Shown in pieces: positions 31,678 through 40,540 of a DNA stretch of 64,000 nt. The DNA is taken from positions 1 through 64,000 of IMG/VR virus record IMGVR_UViG_3300035698_019895, one strand, 5' to 3'. Numbering within the stretch: the first letter of the stretch is position 1; each line of letters begins with the position of its first letter. The notes beneath the pieces are model-generated. The model was not told the origin of the DNA and searched no databases. It saw only the letters and a program-made list of their open reading frames with translations. The stretch is from a virus. Both the position numbers and the translations under genes were made by a program.

Positions 31678-32028
31678 GTGGAATTAAAACATCAAGTAGT
31701 AAGTTTAGAGTTAAGTAAGCAGTTAAAAGAGGCAGGTTACAAGCAAGAGGGGATTTGGGAATGGATAAAATATAAAGATAAACCACTCCAGCTTTTAATA
31801 ATAAAAAGAATAATGACTCAAGAGTTAAGAATTATAGATTTCCAATATGTCGCCCCTACAGTAGCAGAGTTAGGAGAAGCGTTGCCAAAGTGGAATAAGA
31901 CTTGGAAAATATCTAAAAAGTCTTGGAAGGGAAGTAATATTGAGAATACATTTTATCGAAGTGCCGACACCGAAGCAGATTGTAGAGCAAAAATGTATCT
32001 ACACTTAAATAAAAAAGGATTAATATAA
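31678..32028 (+). CDS. paralog family A, copy 2
   Basis: GTG start at 31678. HQVVSLELSKQLKEAGYKQE, then APTVAELGEALP and TEADCRAKMYLHLNK align with the genes at 8031 and 52437. The variable middle between the blocks is shorter here. Function unknown. Confidence 0.7.
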   Translation: MELKHQVVSLELSKQLKEAGYKQEGIWEWIKYKDKPLQLLIIKRIMTQELRIIDFQYVAPTVAELGEALPKWNKTWKISKKSWKGSNIENTFYRSADTEADCRAKMYLHLNKKGLI

Positions 32029-32029
32029 A

Positions 32030-32584
32030 ATGCGTTATTTTTTTACAGCAGATTATCATTTAGGACATTTCAACATAATTAGATACTGTAATCGTCCATT
32101 TTCTTCATTAGAAGAAATGAACGAAATTATTATTCGTAATCATAATCAACGAGTAAAACCAGAAGATATAGTATTTTTTAATGGAGATTTTTGTTTTAGA
32201 AATAGTGCTGGAGGTAAAAAAGGAGAAGGAGAAACTTTTAAATCTGATTACTATATTAAACAACTTAATGGAAGATTTGTATTTATTAAAGGAAATCATG
32301 ATAGAAATAACTCATTAAAAACAATTATAGAAAGATTAGTTGTTAGTTATGGTGGCAAACGAGTTAACATTGTACATAATCCTATTCACGCAGATAATAA
32401 CTATACAATCAATTTGGTTGGTCATGTTCATAATAATTGGATGTTTAGAAAATTGAATCATAAATCAGATATGATTAATGTAGGAATTGATATGTGGGAT
32501 TTTAGACCAGTTACTTTTGAAGAGATAATGAAAAAATATAATCAATGGAAAAAATCTAATAATGAGCAAAAAACCACTCAGTAA
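32030..32584 (+). CDS. metallophosphoesterase
   Basis: 184 residues of the calcineurin-like fold: ADYHLGH (D8, H10), FFNGDF, IKGNHDR, HNPIH and LVGHVHNNW supply the dimetal ligands. Similar to small phage phosphoesterases. The substrate could be a nucleotide, RNA or protein phosphate. It overlaps the next gene by 23 bp. Confidence 0.87.
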   Translation: MRYFFTADYHLGHFNIIRYCNRPFSSLEEMNEIIIRNHNQRVKPEDIVFFNGDFCFRNSAGGKKGEGETFKSDYYIKQLNGRFVFIKGNHDRNNSLKTIIERLVVSYGGKRVNIVHNPIHADNNYTINLVGHVHNNWMFRKLNHKSDMINVGIDMWDFRPVTFEEIMKKYNQWKKSNNEQKTTQ

Positions 32585-32939
32585 AAAAGAAATTAAAGCC
32601 AGAAAAGCAGAACAGAACAAAAACAAGCGTAAGAAGATAGATTATAGGCAGTTTGCTAATAAATTTTTTAAAAAACCTACTGACCATCTTCCATTAATCA
32701 TTGGAGGTATTGGGTTAGGTACAAAGTCTTACTGCTATAATTGTCAATCTATAGTTTCAAAGACTAAAACTATAGAAAAGGTTACAACTTGTGGTAGATG
32801 TGGAAGTACTTTCATAGAAATGAGAGAAAAAAATCCTAGTCGGTGGAAAAAGATATATTGGAAATGGAAAGAATTTCGGTATCTAAATATTAAAATTAGA
32901 AATGATTATCAGAATAATTGGATAAATAGAAAACAATGA
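32562..32939 (+). CDS. basic zinc-ribbon protein
   Basis: 125 residues. A very basic N-terminal ~35 residues, then CYNC...CGRCGS zinc ribbon, then a Trp/Lys-rich tail. Sandwiched between two phosphoesterases with overlaps on both sides. Likely binds nucleic acid. Confidence 0.6.
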   Translation: MSKKPLSKKEIKARKAEQNKNKRKKIDYRQFANKFFKKPTDHLPLIIGGIGLGTKSYCYNCQSIVSKTKTIEKVTTCGRCGSTFIEMREKNPSRWKKIYWKWKEFRYLNIKIRNDYQNNWINRKQ

Positions 32940-33568
32940 AACTGATTTGTATAGCTGACACTCATTGCAATTATAAGAATCTTGAAGTTCCTGAGGGAGA
33001 TATCTTAATTCATGCAGGTGATATTGATGCGTATCAATATTCTTCAGAACTCAAAGATTTTAATAAATGGTTAGGTAAATTACCTCACAAATATAAAATA
33101 GTTATTGGTGGCAATCACGATAAATATTTATTTGAGACAGATACTAATAAAATCAGAAGCTATCTTACTAATGCTATTTATTTAGAAAATTCTGGGTGCG
33201 AAATAGAAAAAATTAAATTTTGGGGGTCTCCAGTTACTCCTCGCTTTGGAAGATGGTTCTTTATGGCTGAAAGAGGAGCAGATATTAATGAGTATTGGAA
33301 AATGATTCCAAAAGATACTGATATACTTATTACTCACGGTCCTCCTTACAATATATTAGATGCTGTCGCTTTCAGTTATGGCAATCATCATGTAGGATGT
33401 AGTGAATTATTGAATATAATAAAAAAGATTAAACCAAAATTCCATATTTTTGGTCATATACATAGTAGTTCAGGGATTTATAAAGAAGATAATACAACTT
33501 TTGTTAATGCTTCTATTTTAGATGAAGATTATCAAGTAGCATATGAACCTATAACAATAGAAATATAA
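32936..33568 (+). CDS. metallophosphoesterase, MPPED-like
   Basis: 210 residues with IADTHCNY, IHAGDID, IGGNHDKY, LITHGPPYNILD and FGHIHSSSG, the full set for this phosphodiesterase group, which includes cyclic-nucleotide and nucleotide-signal hydrolases. It is not closely similar to the phosphoesterase at 32030, so this is not a recent duplication. Confidence 0.87.
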   Translation: MKLICIADTHCNYKNLEVPEGDILIHAGDIDAYQYSSELKDFNKWLGKLPHKYKIVIGGNHDKYLFETDTNKIRSYLTNAIYLENSGCEIEKIKFWGSPVTPRFGRWFFMAERGADINEYWKMIPKDTDILITHGPPYNILDAVAFSYGNHHVGCSELLNIIKKIKPKFHIFGHIHSSSGIYKEDNTTFVNASILDEDYQVAYEPITIEI

Positions 33569-33666
33569 TGGCAAAAGAACACAACGACACAGATATTGTA
33601 ATAATATTATCTATAATACTACTACTAGCAATATCAGTATTAGTTTTTCTTTGCTGGGGGATATAA
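33568..33666 (+). CDS. 32-residue membrane peptide
   Basis: TAATG overlaps at both ends. Polar N-terminus then IVIILSIILLLAISVLVFL. It carries the GGGGG ribosome site for the next gene near its end. Confidence 0.5.
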   Translation: MAKEHNDTDIVIILSIILLLAISVLVFLCWGI

Positions 33667-34220
33667 TGACAAAAATAAATGAACCTTCTAATTTAACATT
33701 AGAAGAAGTATTTAAAGATACAAAAAAGCCATGGAAATGGTATAATCATGTTTGGTGGTGGATAAGATATGGTATTTGGAATAAAATTACAGATTTAAAA
33801 TGGCAAATTCCTAATATTATTAGTCGTGCAAAAAGAGGATGGGGACATGCAGATACTTGGGGATTCTCTGATTATCTATCAAATGTTATATCAGATGGTA
33901 TAAAACATCTCAAAAAAATTAAACATGGATATCCTGCTACATTTAATGAAAAAATTAATGATTTAGATTATAATGAAAAACGCTGGGATGAAGTTTTAGA
34001 TAAAATGATTTGGACTTTTGATACAGCGAAAAAAATTCAATATAATTATCCAGAGAATGAGTGGTTATATTCACCTACTAAAGATTGGGATAAAGGAAAA
34101 GACTTGAGAGATAAATTTAAAGACGGAAAATTAATGAAGGTAATGACTAAAGAAGAATGTTTAAGATATGAAGAAGGATGGAAATTGTTTCAAGAATATT
34201 TCTTTAGTTTATGGGACTAA
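33666..34220 (+). CDS. conserved phage protein, RGW-DTW family
   Basis: 184 residues from ATG 33666. RAKRGWGHADTWGFSDYLSN, GIKHLKKIKHGYP and WDEVLDKMIWTFD match a widespread phage family whose function is unknown. The start at TTG 33651 is rejected because ATG 33666 has a better site. Confidence 0.68.
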   Translation: MTKINEPSNLTLEEVFKDTKKPWKWYNHVWWWIRYGIWNKITDLKWQIPNIISRAKRGWGHADTWGFSDYLSNVISDGIKHLKKIKHGYPATFNEKINDLDYNEKRWDEVLDKMIWTFDTAKKIQYNYPENEWLYSPTKDWDKGKDLRDKFKDGKLMKVMTKEECLRYEEGWKLFQEYFFSLWD

Positions 34221-34223
34221 AAC

Positions 34224-34382
34224 ATGTGTAAAATAATAGCAATACTTATGTTTCTTATCCCTTACATACTTTTCTTATCTAGTATGTGGAAAGAAGCAAA
34301 AGATTATGTGTTAATAGCAATAGGAATAACTACCCTCTGTACTGTATATTGGGGATTAGCAGGATTTCTATTAGGGAAATAA
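34224..34382 (+). CDS. 52-residue two-span membrane protein
   Basis: Two hydrophobic helices (ILMFLIPYILFL and VLIAIGITTLCTVYWGLAG) joined by a short polar loop. No clear ribosome site apart from GGGAC upstream. Unknown function. Confidence 0.5.
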   Translation: MCKIIAILMFLIPYILFLSSMWKEAKDYVLIAIGITTLCTVYWGLAGFLLGK

Positions 34383-34401
34383 GCAGAAAGGGATGGGAAA
34401 A

Positions 34402-34527
34402 ATGTCAAGAAGAAGCAAAACAAAAGGTGTAAAAAAACATAGAAAAATTGGGCACAAACCTAAACATAACAAGAAATCTGTAATGGAAAGAAAAAGATTA
34501 AGAGAGAGCCAAAATGCAAATGCCTGA
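34402..34527 (+). CDS. 41-residue strongly basic peptide
   Basis: MSRRSKTKGVKKHRKIGHK and on: nearly half Lys, Arg or His. AAAGGG precedes ATG 34402. Probably binds nucleic acid. A similar basic peptide is at 43068. Confidence 0.5.
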   Translation: MSRRSKTKGVKKHRKIGHKPKHNKKSVMERKRLRESQNANA

Positions 34528-34741
34528 TTGGATGAAATCTGGAGCGTTCATAATAATATGTATGATAGTATGGGATTTAATTAGAATTCCATTACAGGCA
34601 TGGATTACCAAGTTATTCATGAGTGACAATTTTAAAAAAATAGAAGATAGTGTGGAAGATATAGAAGAAGTTGTTGAAGAAGCTTTAGAAGAGGACCAAA
34701 TAAATGAAACTAAAAACAAAACTGATAGAAAAAGCATTTAA
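34514..34741 (+). CDS. membrane-anchored acidic coiled-coil protein
   Basis: 75 residues: one transmembrane helix (GAFIIICMIVWDLIRIPL), then IEDSVEDIEEVVEEALEED. AGAGAG precedes the start. It overlaps the resolvase gene by 38 bp. Confidence 0.55.
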   Translation: MQMPDWMKSGAFIIICMIVWDLIRIPLQAWITKLFMSDNFKKIEDSVEDIEEVVEEALEEDQINETKNKTDRKSI

Positions 34742-35219
34742 AGGAAAAGTCATTCCATTTATAACAGTAATGGGAATTGATACAGCATCTAGAACTGGTT
34801 GGTGTAAAGCAACTACAGCTCCTGACTATGTAACTTTTGATTATAATTTTACAGATATTAAAACCAGAGACAAATATTATAAGTATAATCAATATATAGA
34901 TATTTTTACTAATCTTTTAAAATCGGAAATAGATATAATAGTTATTGAAGAAACTTACTATAGTAAAAATGTTAAGACTTTCCAATTATTATCTCGATTA
35001 GGCGGTTTCGTATATGCAGCCGCTCATACAGTAGGAATAAAAGACAAACGTTTTATACTAGCAACTTCTGCTAGAAAAAAATTAGGTTTTAAAGGAAATC
35101 TTAAAAAACAAATAATTCAGAAACAATTTATAAAAAAACTAAAGATAAAAATAGATGATGAAGACATCATCGATGCCATGGTTTTGGCAATGAACGGAAT
35201 TTTGGAGGAAAAAATATGA
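34704..35219 (+). CDS. RuvC-type Holliday-junction resolvase
   Basis: 171 residues of the RNase H-like RuvC/A22 group. Catalytic acids are at GIDTAS (D26), IVIEET (E82/E83) and DDEDIIDAM (D154, D157). It would resolve branched replication or recombination DNA before packaging. GAGGA precedes ATG 34704. RecA and a second putative resolvase follow. Confidence 0.82.
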   Translation: MKLKTKLIEKAFKGKVIPFITVMGIDTASRTGWCKATTAPDYVTFDYNFTDIKTRDKYYKYNQYIDIFTNLLKSEIDIIVIEETYYSKNVKTFQLLSRLGGFVYAAAHTVGIKDKRFILATSARKKLGFKGNLKKQIIQKQFIKKLKIKIDDEDIIDAMVLAMNGILEEKI

Positions 35220-35773
35220 TAATATATTTAATTGGATATTTATTAGTCGGAATTGTAACTGCAATAACATGTTCTTTCTTATGGGCTTTCGGGGGAGCAG
35301 AAAATACTGATAAAAATTGGAGAAGAATTGGAGTTCCAGTTGCAGTAGGAGTAGGAAGTTTTATAATAGCTTGGATTAGTTGGTCAGCTTTGTTATGGAT
35401 TGTCTTAGCTTGTCTAGCTTTATATGCAGCTACTACTATTGGATATGGAATTCCTGATGAAAATGATGAAGGTTCTCCGTTAGGAAAATTTTGGTATTTG
35501 TTTTTTAATCAAGATGCTAAACAAGCAAATATTTTAACGAGAGCAACTGTTGGATTAGCATATGGAGGTTCACTTGCATTACTTTCCTTCATTAAAGGAC
35601 ATTTGTTTTGGGGATTTGTCGTAGCTATAATATGTATGTTAAATACAATATATTGGGCTTGTTTTGATAAAGAAGGACCTTTTCCTCTAGATTTAGGATT
35701 TGTTAAATTAAATTCAGAAGAAGTATTTATTGGTATTGGAATTGGTATTTGTACAGTATTGGCTTTAATATAA
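35216..35773 (+). CDS. multi-span membrane protein
   Basis: 185 residues with about five hydrophobic segments (YLIGYLLVGIVTAITCSFLW, GVGSFIIAWISW and others) and a conserved-looking ENDEGSPLGKFWY loop. GGAGG precedes ATG 35216. Unknown function, placed between two resolvase genes. Confidence 0.65.
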   Translation: MIIYLIGYLLVGIVTAITCSFLWAFGGAENTDKNWRRIGVPVAVGVGSFIIAWISWSALLWIVLACLALYAATTIGYGIPDENDEGSPLGKFWYLFFNQDAKQANILTRATVGLAYGGSLALLSFIKGHLFWGFVVAIICMLNTIYWACFDKEGPFPLDLGFVKLNSEEVFIGIGIGICTVLALI

Positions 35774-36087
35774 TGAAAAAATGGCAGAAACTTCAGTGGT
35801 ATGTTGCTCGAAAATTAAAAGAACTAGGAATAAAAGCAAGACCTACTAAAGCTTCAGGAGCAAGTACAGAGCTAGGCGATATTTTAAACGAAGTTTTTTT
35901 AGTGGAATGTAAACAAAGAAATACTAAAAGTGTAACCATAGATTTAGCTACTTGGGAAAAAAATAAAGCGAGATTACCAGTGAATAGTAAACGTATACCA
36001 ATATTAGTATTGGAAAATAAAGAAATTAAAAGATTTGTAGTTCTTGAAGCTCATGATTTTTTTGAAATGTTAGGGAAACAGGAGTAA
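35773..36087 (+). CDS. PD-(D/E)XK nuclease, Hjc-like
   Basis: 104 residues from ATG 35773 (TAATG). E33, GDI (D36) and ECK (E45, K47) form the Hjc/VRR-type catalytic set, preceded by an RKLKELGIKARP helix. An archaeal-Hjc-like resolvase or structure-specific nuclease is likely. The adjacent RuvC-like gene gives the phage two different junction nucleases. Confidence 0.7.
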   Translation: MKKWQKLQWYVARKLKELGIKARPTKASGASTELGDILNEVFLVECKQRNTKSVTIDLATWEKNKARLPVNSKRIPILVLENKEIKRFVVLEAHDFFEMLGKQE

Positions 36088-36089
36088 AC

Positions 36090-37043
36090 ATGACAAACAA
36101 GAAAAAAGAAATAGTTTATAAGACTAAAGATGACCGTAAAACAGCTCTTAAAAATATGATGAGAGATATTAATAAAAATTTAGGAGATAATGCTATAAAG
36201 TTTGCTAAAGATGAAAAAGCCAAAGATAGAATTCCTTTTGGAATTGAAAAAATAGATGAATTTACTGGTGGTGGTGCAGTCAGAGGAAATTTCTGTATAT
36301 TATATGGAGGAGATAGTACGGGTAAAACTTCGTTAGCTTATGCACAAATAGCTAAGAGTCAAAAAGAAGGATTAAATTGTGCTCTTTTTGATTTAGAACA
36401 TAGTTTTGATGGGATAAGAGCCGTAAGTTTTGGTGTAGATTTGAATAAATTAATTCTAATAGAAAATATTAAAACAGCAGAACAAGCTATGGATATTTTG
36501 ATTAAACTTTGTAAACAAAATGTTATAGATTATGCTGTTATAGACAGTATTCAAGCAATGTCTCCAACAGGGCAACAAGAAACTAAAAAGGGAGCAGAGA
36601 AGTCAGTAGAAGATGACAATATAGCATTATTAGCTAGAAAAATGAGTCAGTTCCTTGTTATGTCTAAAGATGCAGTATACAGTGCTAATGTAGGGATATT
36701 AATGATAGGACAAGTTAGAACAGGTATTGGTCCTTTTATGTCAACTAATGTTCTAACAGGGGGATTAGCCCAGAAACATTATTCTTTAATTACTTTACTC
36801 ATAAGAAGAGGACAAAAAGCAGATGCTCCTACAGAGAAATATAAAGAATATCTTGAAGATGAAAGTGATAAACAACATTATAAAACGAAAGAAAGAATTA
36901 TAGGATTTGATTGTGTTCTAAAAATAATAAAAAAGAAAATAGGTGGTTGTCAAGTTGAAGGAAGTCAACTTCATATACCCTTTTATTTTGAAACAGGATT
37001 TTCTCAACCAGAAAAAAAAGATGAGGAAGAAAATGAGAAGTAA
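36090..37043 (+). CDS. recA: RecA/UvsX-like recombinase
   Basis: 317 residues. Walker A GGDSTGKTS (73-81), Walker B-like YAVIDSIQAM and GQVRTG region match phage recombinases. It opens RIPFGIEKIDEFTGGG, typical of RecA-fold strand-exchange proteins. AGGAG precedes the start. It serves recombination-dependent replication together with the nucleases around it. Confidence 0.88.
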   Translation: MTNKKKEIVYKTKDDRKTALKNMMRDINKNLGDNAIKFAKDEKAKDRIPFGIEKIDEFTGGGAVRGNFCILYGGDSTGKTSLAYAQIAKSQKEGLNCALFDLEHSFDGIRAVSFGVDLNKLILIENIKTAEQAMDILIKLCKQNVIDYAVIDSIQAMSPTGQQETKKGAEKSVEDDNIALLARKMSQFLVMSKDAVYSANVGILMIGQVRTGIGPFMSTNVLTGGLAQKHYSLITLLIRRGQKADAPTEKYKEYLEDESDKQHYKTKERIIGFDCVLKIIKKKIGGCQVEGSQLHIPFYFETGFSQPEKKDEEENEK

Positions 37044-37374
37044 AATAAAGAAATCACTTTATACTTATGACCCTAAAAAAAATAAAAAAGTATTAGTCGG
37101 AGTCTATACATATGGTTTCTTCTTTAAAACAGTGTCTTCTAAACATTTTATGATTAAAGAACAAGGATATGGTATTCAAGAAGATGTAATAGAGCAATTA
37201 AAAGAATTAGGGTGTGAAAGAGTTTATATAAAAACACCTACTCATATTTATAGAACTGAGTTTTCAGAATGGTTAGAACAAGATATTAAAAATTATTGTC
37301 ATGGAAATCAAAGATTTCTTTCTGTAGCTAAAACAAATCCTGTAACGTATGAACAAGAACTCAGTTTATTTTAA
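37033..37374 (+). CDS. hypothetical protein, 113 residues
   Basis: ATG 37033 follows GAGGAA inside the recA 3' end. Beta-rich (VLVGVYTYGFFFKTVSSKH) then helical. An earlier in-frame ATG at 36943 lies deep in recA and is less likely. No family recognised. Confidence 0.6.
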   Translation: MRSKIKKSLYTYDPKKNKKVLVGVYTYGFFFKTVSSKHFMIKEQGYGIQEDVIEQLKELGCERVYIKTPTHIYRTEFSEWLEQDIKNYCHGNQRFLSVAKTNPVTYEQELSLF

Positions 37375-37383
37375 GGAGACTAA

Positions 37384-37836
37384 ATGAATTATCAAGAAGC
37401 ATTAGTATTATTTGAATCAGAAGATAATATTTTAGATTTATTGGAAAAATTACAACCGATTTTTGAGAGAGTTAATCATTACGGAACTTTATTTCAGAAT
37501 CATCAAATTTCAATGAATTCAGAAGAATGTAAAAAAGCATTAGATGAATTAACAGGTTTATATATGTATCTTAATCCAATTTACTCTGTTGCTTTATCTG
37601 TTAAACAGAATAAAGAAGATGAATATTATGTTCAAAAACGAAAAGAAATGATAAAAGAGTTAAAAGGAAAAAGAATTATATCAGCTCCTATTGATAGAGA
37701 AGCGTCTGCTCATGTAGGTAAACATCGAATAATTAGAAATTTATTAGAAAAATATACAGAATCATGCGATAAAGCAATTTCATCTTGTCAATCCATACTA
37801 AAATATATGGGAGAGGAAATAAAGTTAAATAAATGA
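37384..37836 (+). CDS. hypothetical helical protein before DNA polymerase
   Basis: 150 residues, mostly helical (YQEALVLFESEDNILDLLEK). AAGGAG precedes the start and its stop overlaps the polymerase ATG. A polymerase accessory role is only suggested by position. Confidence 0.6.
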   Translation: MNYQEALVLFESEDNILDLLEKLQPIFERVNHYGTLFQNHQISMNSEECKKALDELTGLYMYLNPIYSVALSVKQNKEDEYYVQKRKEMIKELKGKRIISAPIDREASAHVGKHRIIRNLLEKYTESCDKAISSCQSILKYMGEEIKLNK

Positions 37837-39968
37837 AGCTATTAAATATTGCTAATACTAAAAGATTAGTTCGCTTATTTTGTAGAGACGAAAACGGAAA
37901 ACAAATAATTATAAATGATAACTCGTTCTATCCGTTCTATTATGAACCATCTCCACAAGGTAAATTCATAGGATATGATGGAGTAAAATTGAGAAAAGTA
38001 TTTTGTTCTGAACCAAAAGAAATTCCTCTTCAACGAAGCAACAAAAGCTATAGTAGTGATATTATTTTTGTTAAGAATTACATGATTAGCAAAATAGATA
38101 AATTGGATAAAACTGTTGTGAAATATCTATTTATAGATATAGAAGTTCTTAATGAGGATGGTATATTTCCTGAACCAAAAGATGCATTATATCCTGTAAG
38201 TTGTATAACTATATACAATTCCTTGCATAAAAACATACAAACTTGGTGGCTTAAAGATTTTAGAAATGAAGAAGAGATGTTAGATAGTTTTATTGAATAT
38301 GTAGCATTAGAAAAACCAGACATTTTATTAGCTTGGAACATTAATTTTGATTACGATTATTTATATAATAGAGTGCCTAATTTTGCTAAAAGAATCAGTC
38401 CTATAGGAAGAGGAAGATTTCAAAGTAGAAAAGAATTATTCTATCCAACAGGTATAAGTATTGTAGATTATCTCGGTCTATTTAGAAAAGTATTTAAAGC
38501 AGAACAATCATATAAACTAGATGATATAGCTCAAAAACATCTAAAAGAGAAAGAATGGGGAGAAACTGATTTTGGGTTAAATGAGCATGTTAGAGAGAAG
38601 AATATCAATGATGTCAAGAGACTAGTCAAATTAGAAGAAAAGTATCGTCTAATGCCCTATTATGATGAAATACGCCGGTTATCTAAGTGCCAGTGGGAAG
38701 ACTTATACTATAATTCGAGAATTGTAGAATGTTTACTGTTAGAAGAAGCAAAACTTAAAAATATAGTGCTTCCTTCAAGACATGAAAGAACAACAGAAAA
38801 AGTGGCATTTAAAGGAGCAACAAGAGAAGCAGCAGAGAATGGCGTTGTTTATGAAGTCGGGAAATTCGACTTAGGTTCAGCTTATCCTTCAATGATATAC
38901 AACTTCTGTTTAGATACAATGAATAAAAACGATAACAAAGAAGGTATAGAAGTTGATGGTATGTATTATAAACAAAATGAAGATGCTTTATTACCTTCTA
39001 TAATTAAAAAAATATTAATAATAAAAGATGATTTAAAAAGAGCAAAAAAGATAGACCCTTCTCTAGATAGTCAGTATGAAGCAATAAAAGCCATTGTAAA
39101 TTCTTGTTATGGAGTAATGGGAAATGAATATTTTAGATTATATGACCCAGATATAGCCGCCTCAACTACATATTTAGTTAGAGATTTATTAATGTATTGC
39201 AAAAATAAATTAGAAGAAAAAGGTCATAAGATTATATACTGGGATACAGATAGTTTATTTTTGAAAGGTAAAGATGATATCAGCAAACATCTTAATCAAC
39301 TTATTCAAGATTGGGGTAAGAAATATGGAAAAGAAAAAATTGATTTATTTTTTGGATATGAAGGATTTTTTAAGAGTTTATTTATCTTAGGAAAATGCCA
39401 CTATTATGGTTATATAGATGGTAAGAAAGACCCTGAAATAAAAGGCGTTGAAATAAAAAGAAGCAGTTCTTCTAAATACGAAGCATATTTTCAGAGAGAA
39501 TTATTAGAAAAAGTAATTAATAGAGAAACAAAAGAAAATATATTAGATTGGGTAGATACAGAGAGAGAAAGAATCAAAACACTACCTGTAGAAGAAATAG
39601 CTTTTCCATGTAAAATATCTGGAAAGAAATATAAAACAGTTGTAACTAGAAAAGATGGAAAAACATTCAATAAGAAACCTCCAATATTTGTTAGAGCATA
39701 TGAGAATACACAAAAGATACTTTCTAATTTTAAATTAGAAATAGGAGAATTATTTTATTATATATATGTTAACGCATTAACTACTAACTGTGATGTGTTA
39801 GCATTAACCAAAACTAATAAAGATTTTATTGATTGGAAGGAAAATATTAATTGGAAAGAAATAATAAGAAGAAATATAATATCTAAAGCAAAACCAGTAT
39901 TCGAAGCAATGAACTGGGATGCTGACATTTCAGAAACTGATAACAAACAATTAACATTTAAATTTTAG
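37833..39968 (+). CDS. polB: family B DNA polymerase with 3'-5' exonuclease
   Basis: 711 residues, compact and complete. Exonuclease motifs are ExoI FIDIEV (D102, E104), ExoII NINFDYDYL and ExoIII-type INDVKRLV. Polymerase motifs are DLGSAYPSM (D346), KAIVNSCYGVMGN and YWDTDS (D471, D473). No protein-priming TPR insertions are obvious, fitting a polymerase used with the clamp loader and primase-helicase. It overlaps the preceding gene by 4 bp. Confidence 0.96.
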   Translation: MKLLNIANTKRLVRLFCRDENGKQIIINDNSFYPFYYEPSPQGKFIGYDGVKLRKVFCSEPKEIPLQRSNKSYSSDIIFVKNYMISKIDKLDKTVVKYLFIDIEVLNEDGIFPEPKDALYPVSCITIYNSLHKNIQTWWLKDFRNEEEMLDSFIEYVALEKPDILLAWNINFDYDYLYNRVPNFAKRISPIGRGRFQSRKELFYPTGISIVDYLGLFRKVFKAEQSYKLDDIAQKHLKEKEWGETDFGLNEHVREKNINDVKRLVKLEEKYRLMPYYDEIRRLSKCQWEDLYYNSRIVECLLLEEAKLKNIVLPSRHERTTEKVAFKGATREAAENGVVYEVGKFDLGSAYPSMIYNFCLDTMNKNDNKEGIEVDGMYYKQNEDALLPSIIKKILIIKDDLKRAKKIDPSLDSQYEAIKAIVNSCYGVMGNEYFRLYDPDIAASTTYLVRDLLMYCKNKLEEKGHKIIYWDTDSLFLKGKDDISKHLNQLIQDWGKKYGKEKIDLFFGYEGFFKSLFILGKCHYYGYIDGKKDPEIKGVEIKRSSSSKYEAYFQRELLEKVINRETKENILDWVDTERERIKTLPVEEIAFPCKISGKKYKTVVTRKDGKTFNKKPPIFVRAYENTQKILSNFKLEIGELFYYIYVNALTTNCDVLALTKTNKDFIDWKENINWKEIIRRNIISKAKPVFEAMNWDADISETDNKQLTFKF

Positions 39969-39981
39969 AAAGGAGGAAGAT

Positions 39982-40188
39982 ATGAATTATTTAGTTTATT
40001 TGCAAAGTAAAGAAGACAAGTTAATTGATGTTACAGTTTGTAACGAAACCGAGTTTGCTAATCTATTACAACATATAGATTCAAAAAGATATGTTGTAAC
40101 TGAGGCTGTAAAACTAGCGGATAGGTTACCAATTTACAAAGAGTTTTGTAAAAAAGAAGACAGCCTGGAAACAGGGAAAAATAAATAA
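39982..40188 (+). CDS. hypothetical protein, 68 residues
   Basis: AAAGGAGG precedes ATG 39982. Beta-strand start (YLVYLQSKEDKLIDVTVCN) then helical. Directly downstream of DNA polymerase. No family recognised. Confidence 0.55.
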   Translation: MNYLVYLQSKEDKLIDVTVCNETEFANLLQHIDSKRYVVTEAVKLADRLPIYKEFCKKEDSLETGKNK

Positions 40189-40202
40189 AAAGGAGGAAAA
40201 TT

Positions 40203-40448
40203 ATGTTAAGTAATAGAGATTTGTACGCAGAAATTGAATCCATTGAAAAAAGAATGGAAGCTATGGAAGAAGGTCAAGCTAAAGATGCATTGAAAATAGG
40301 AACTCTTCAGTTAAAGTTATTGCACAACATCAGAGCTAACACAGTAACAGTCATGAGACATTTTAACATCGAACTATTGAAATCACAACTTGGGAAAAAA
40401 GAAGAAGAGCAGACTGACAAAGAGAAATCTAAGTCAGAAGAGAAATAA
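40203..40448 (+). CDS. helical coiled-coil protein, 81 residues
   Basis: AAGGAGG precedes ATG 40203. Heptad-like YAEIESIEKRMEAMEE and an acidic/basic tail. No family recognised. Confidence 0.55.
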   Translation: MLSNRDLYAEIESIEKRMEAMEEGQAKDALKIGTLQLKLLHNIRANTVTVMRHFNIELLKSQLGKKEEEQTDKEKSKSEEK

Positions 40449-40509
40449 GTTTAGAGATAAAGTTGCCAAGACCGTAAAGAAAAATGGTCTTGGTAGCTGT
40501 CTCTGAACT
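40448..40509 (+). other. long imperfect hairpin upstream of the ribonucleotide reductase
   Basis: CCAAGACC pairs perfectly with GGTCTTGG around an A-rich loop. The outer AGTTTAGAGA pairs with TCTCTGAACT allowing one T-G. An A-run, not a T-run, follows, so it is not a standard terminator. It begins at the stop of the previous gene and ends 31 bp before nrdJ, so it could regulate that mRNA. Confidence 0.55.
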
Positions 40510-40540
40510 AAAAAAATAAGAAAAGGAAGGTAAACTATAA

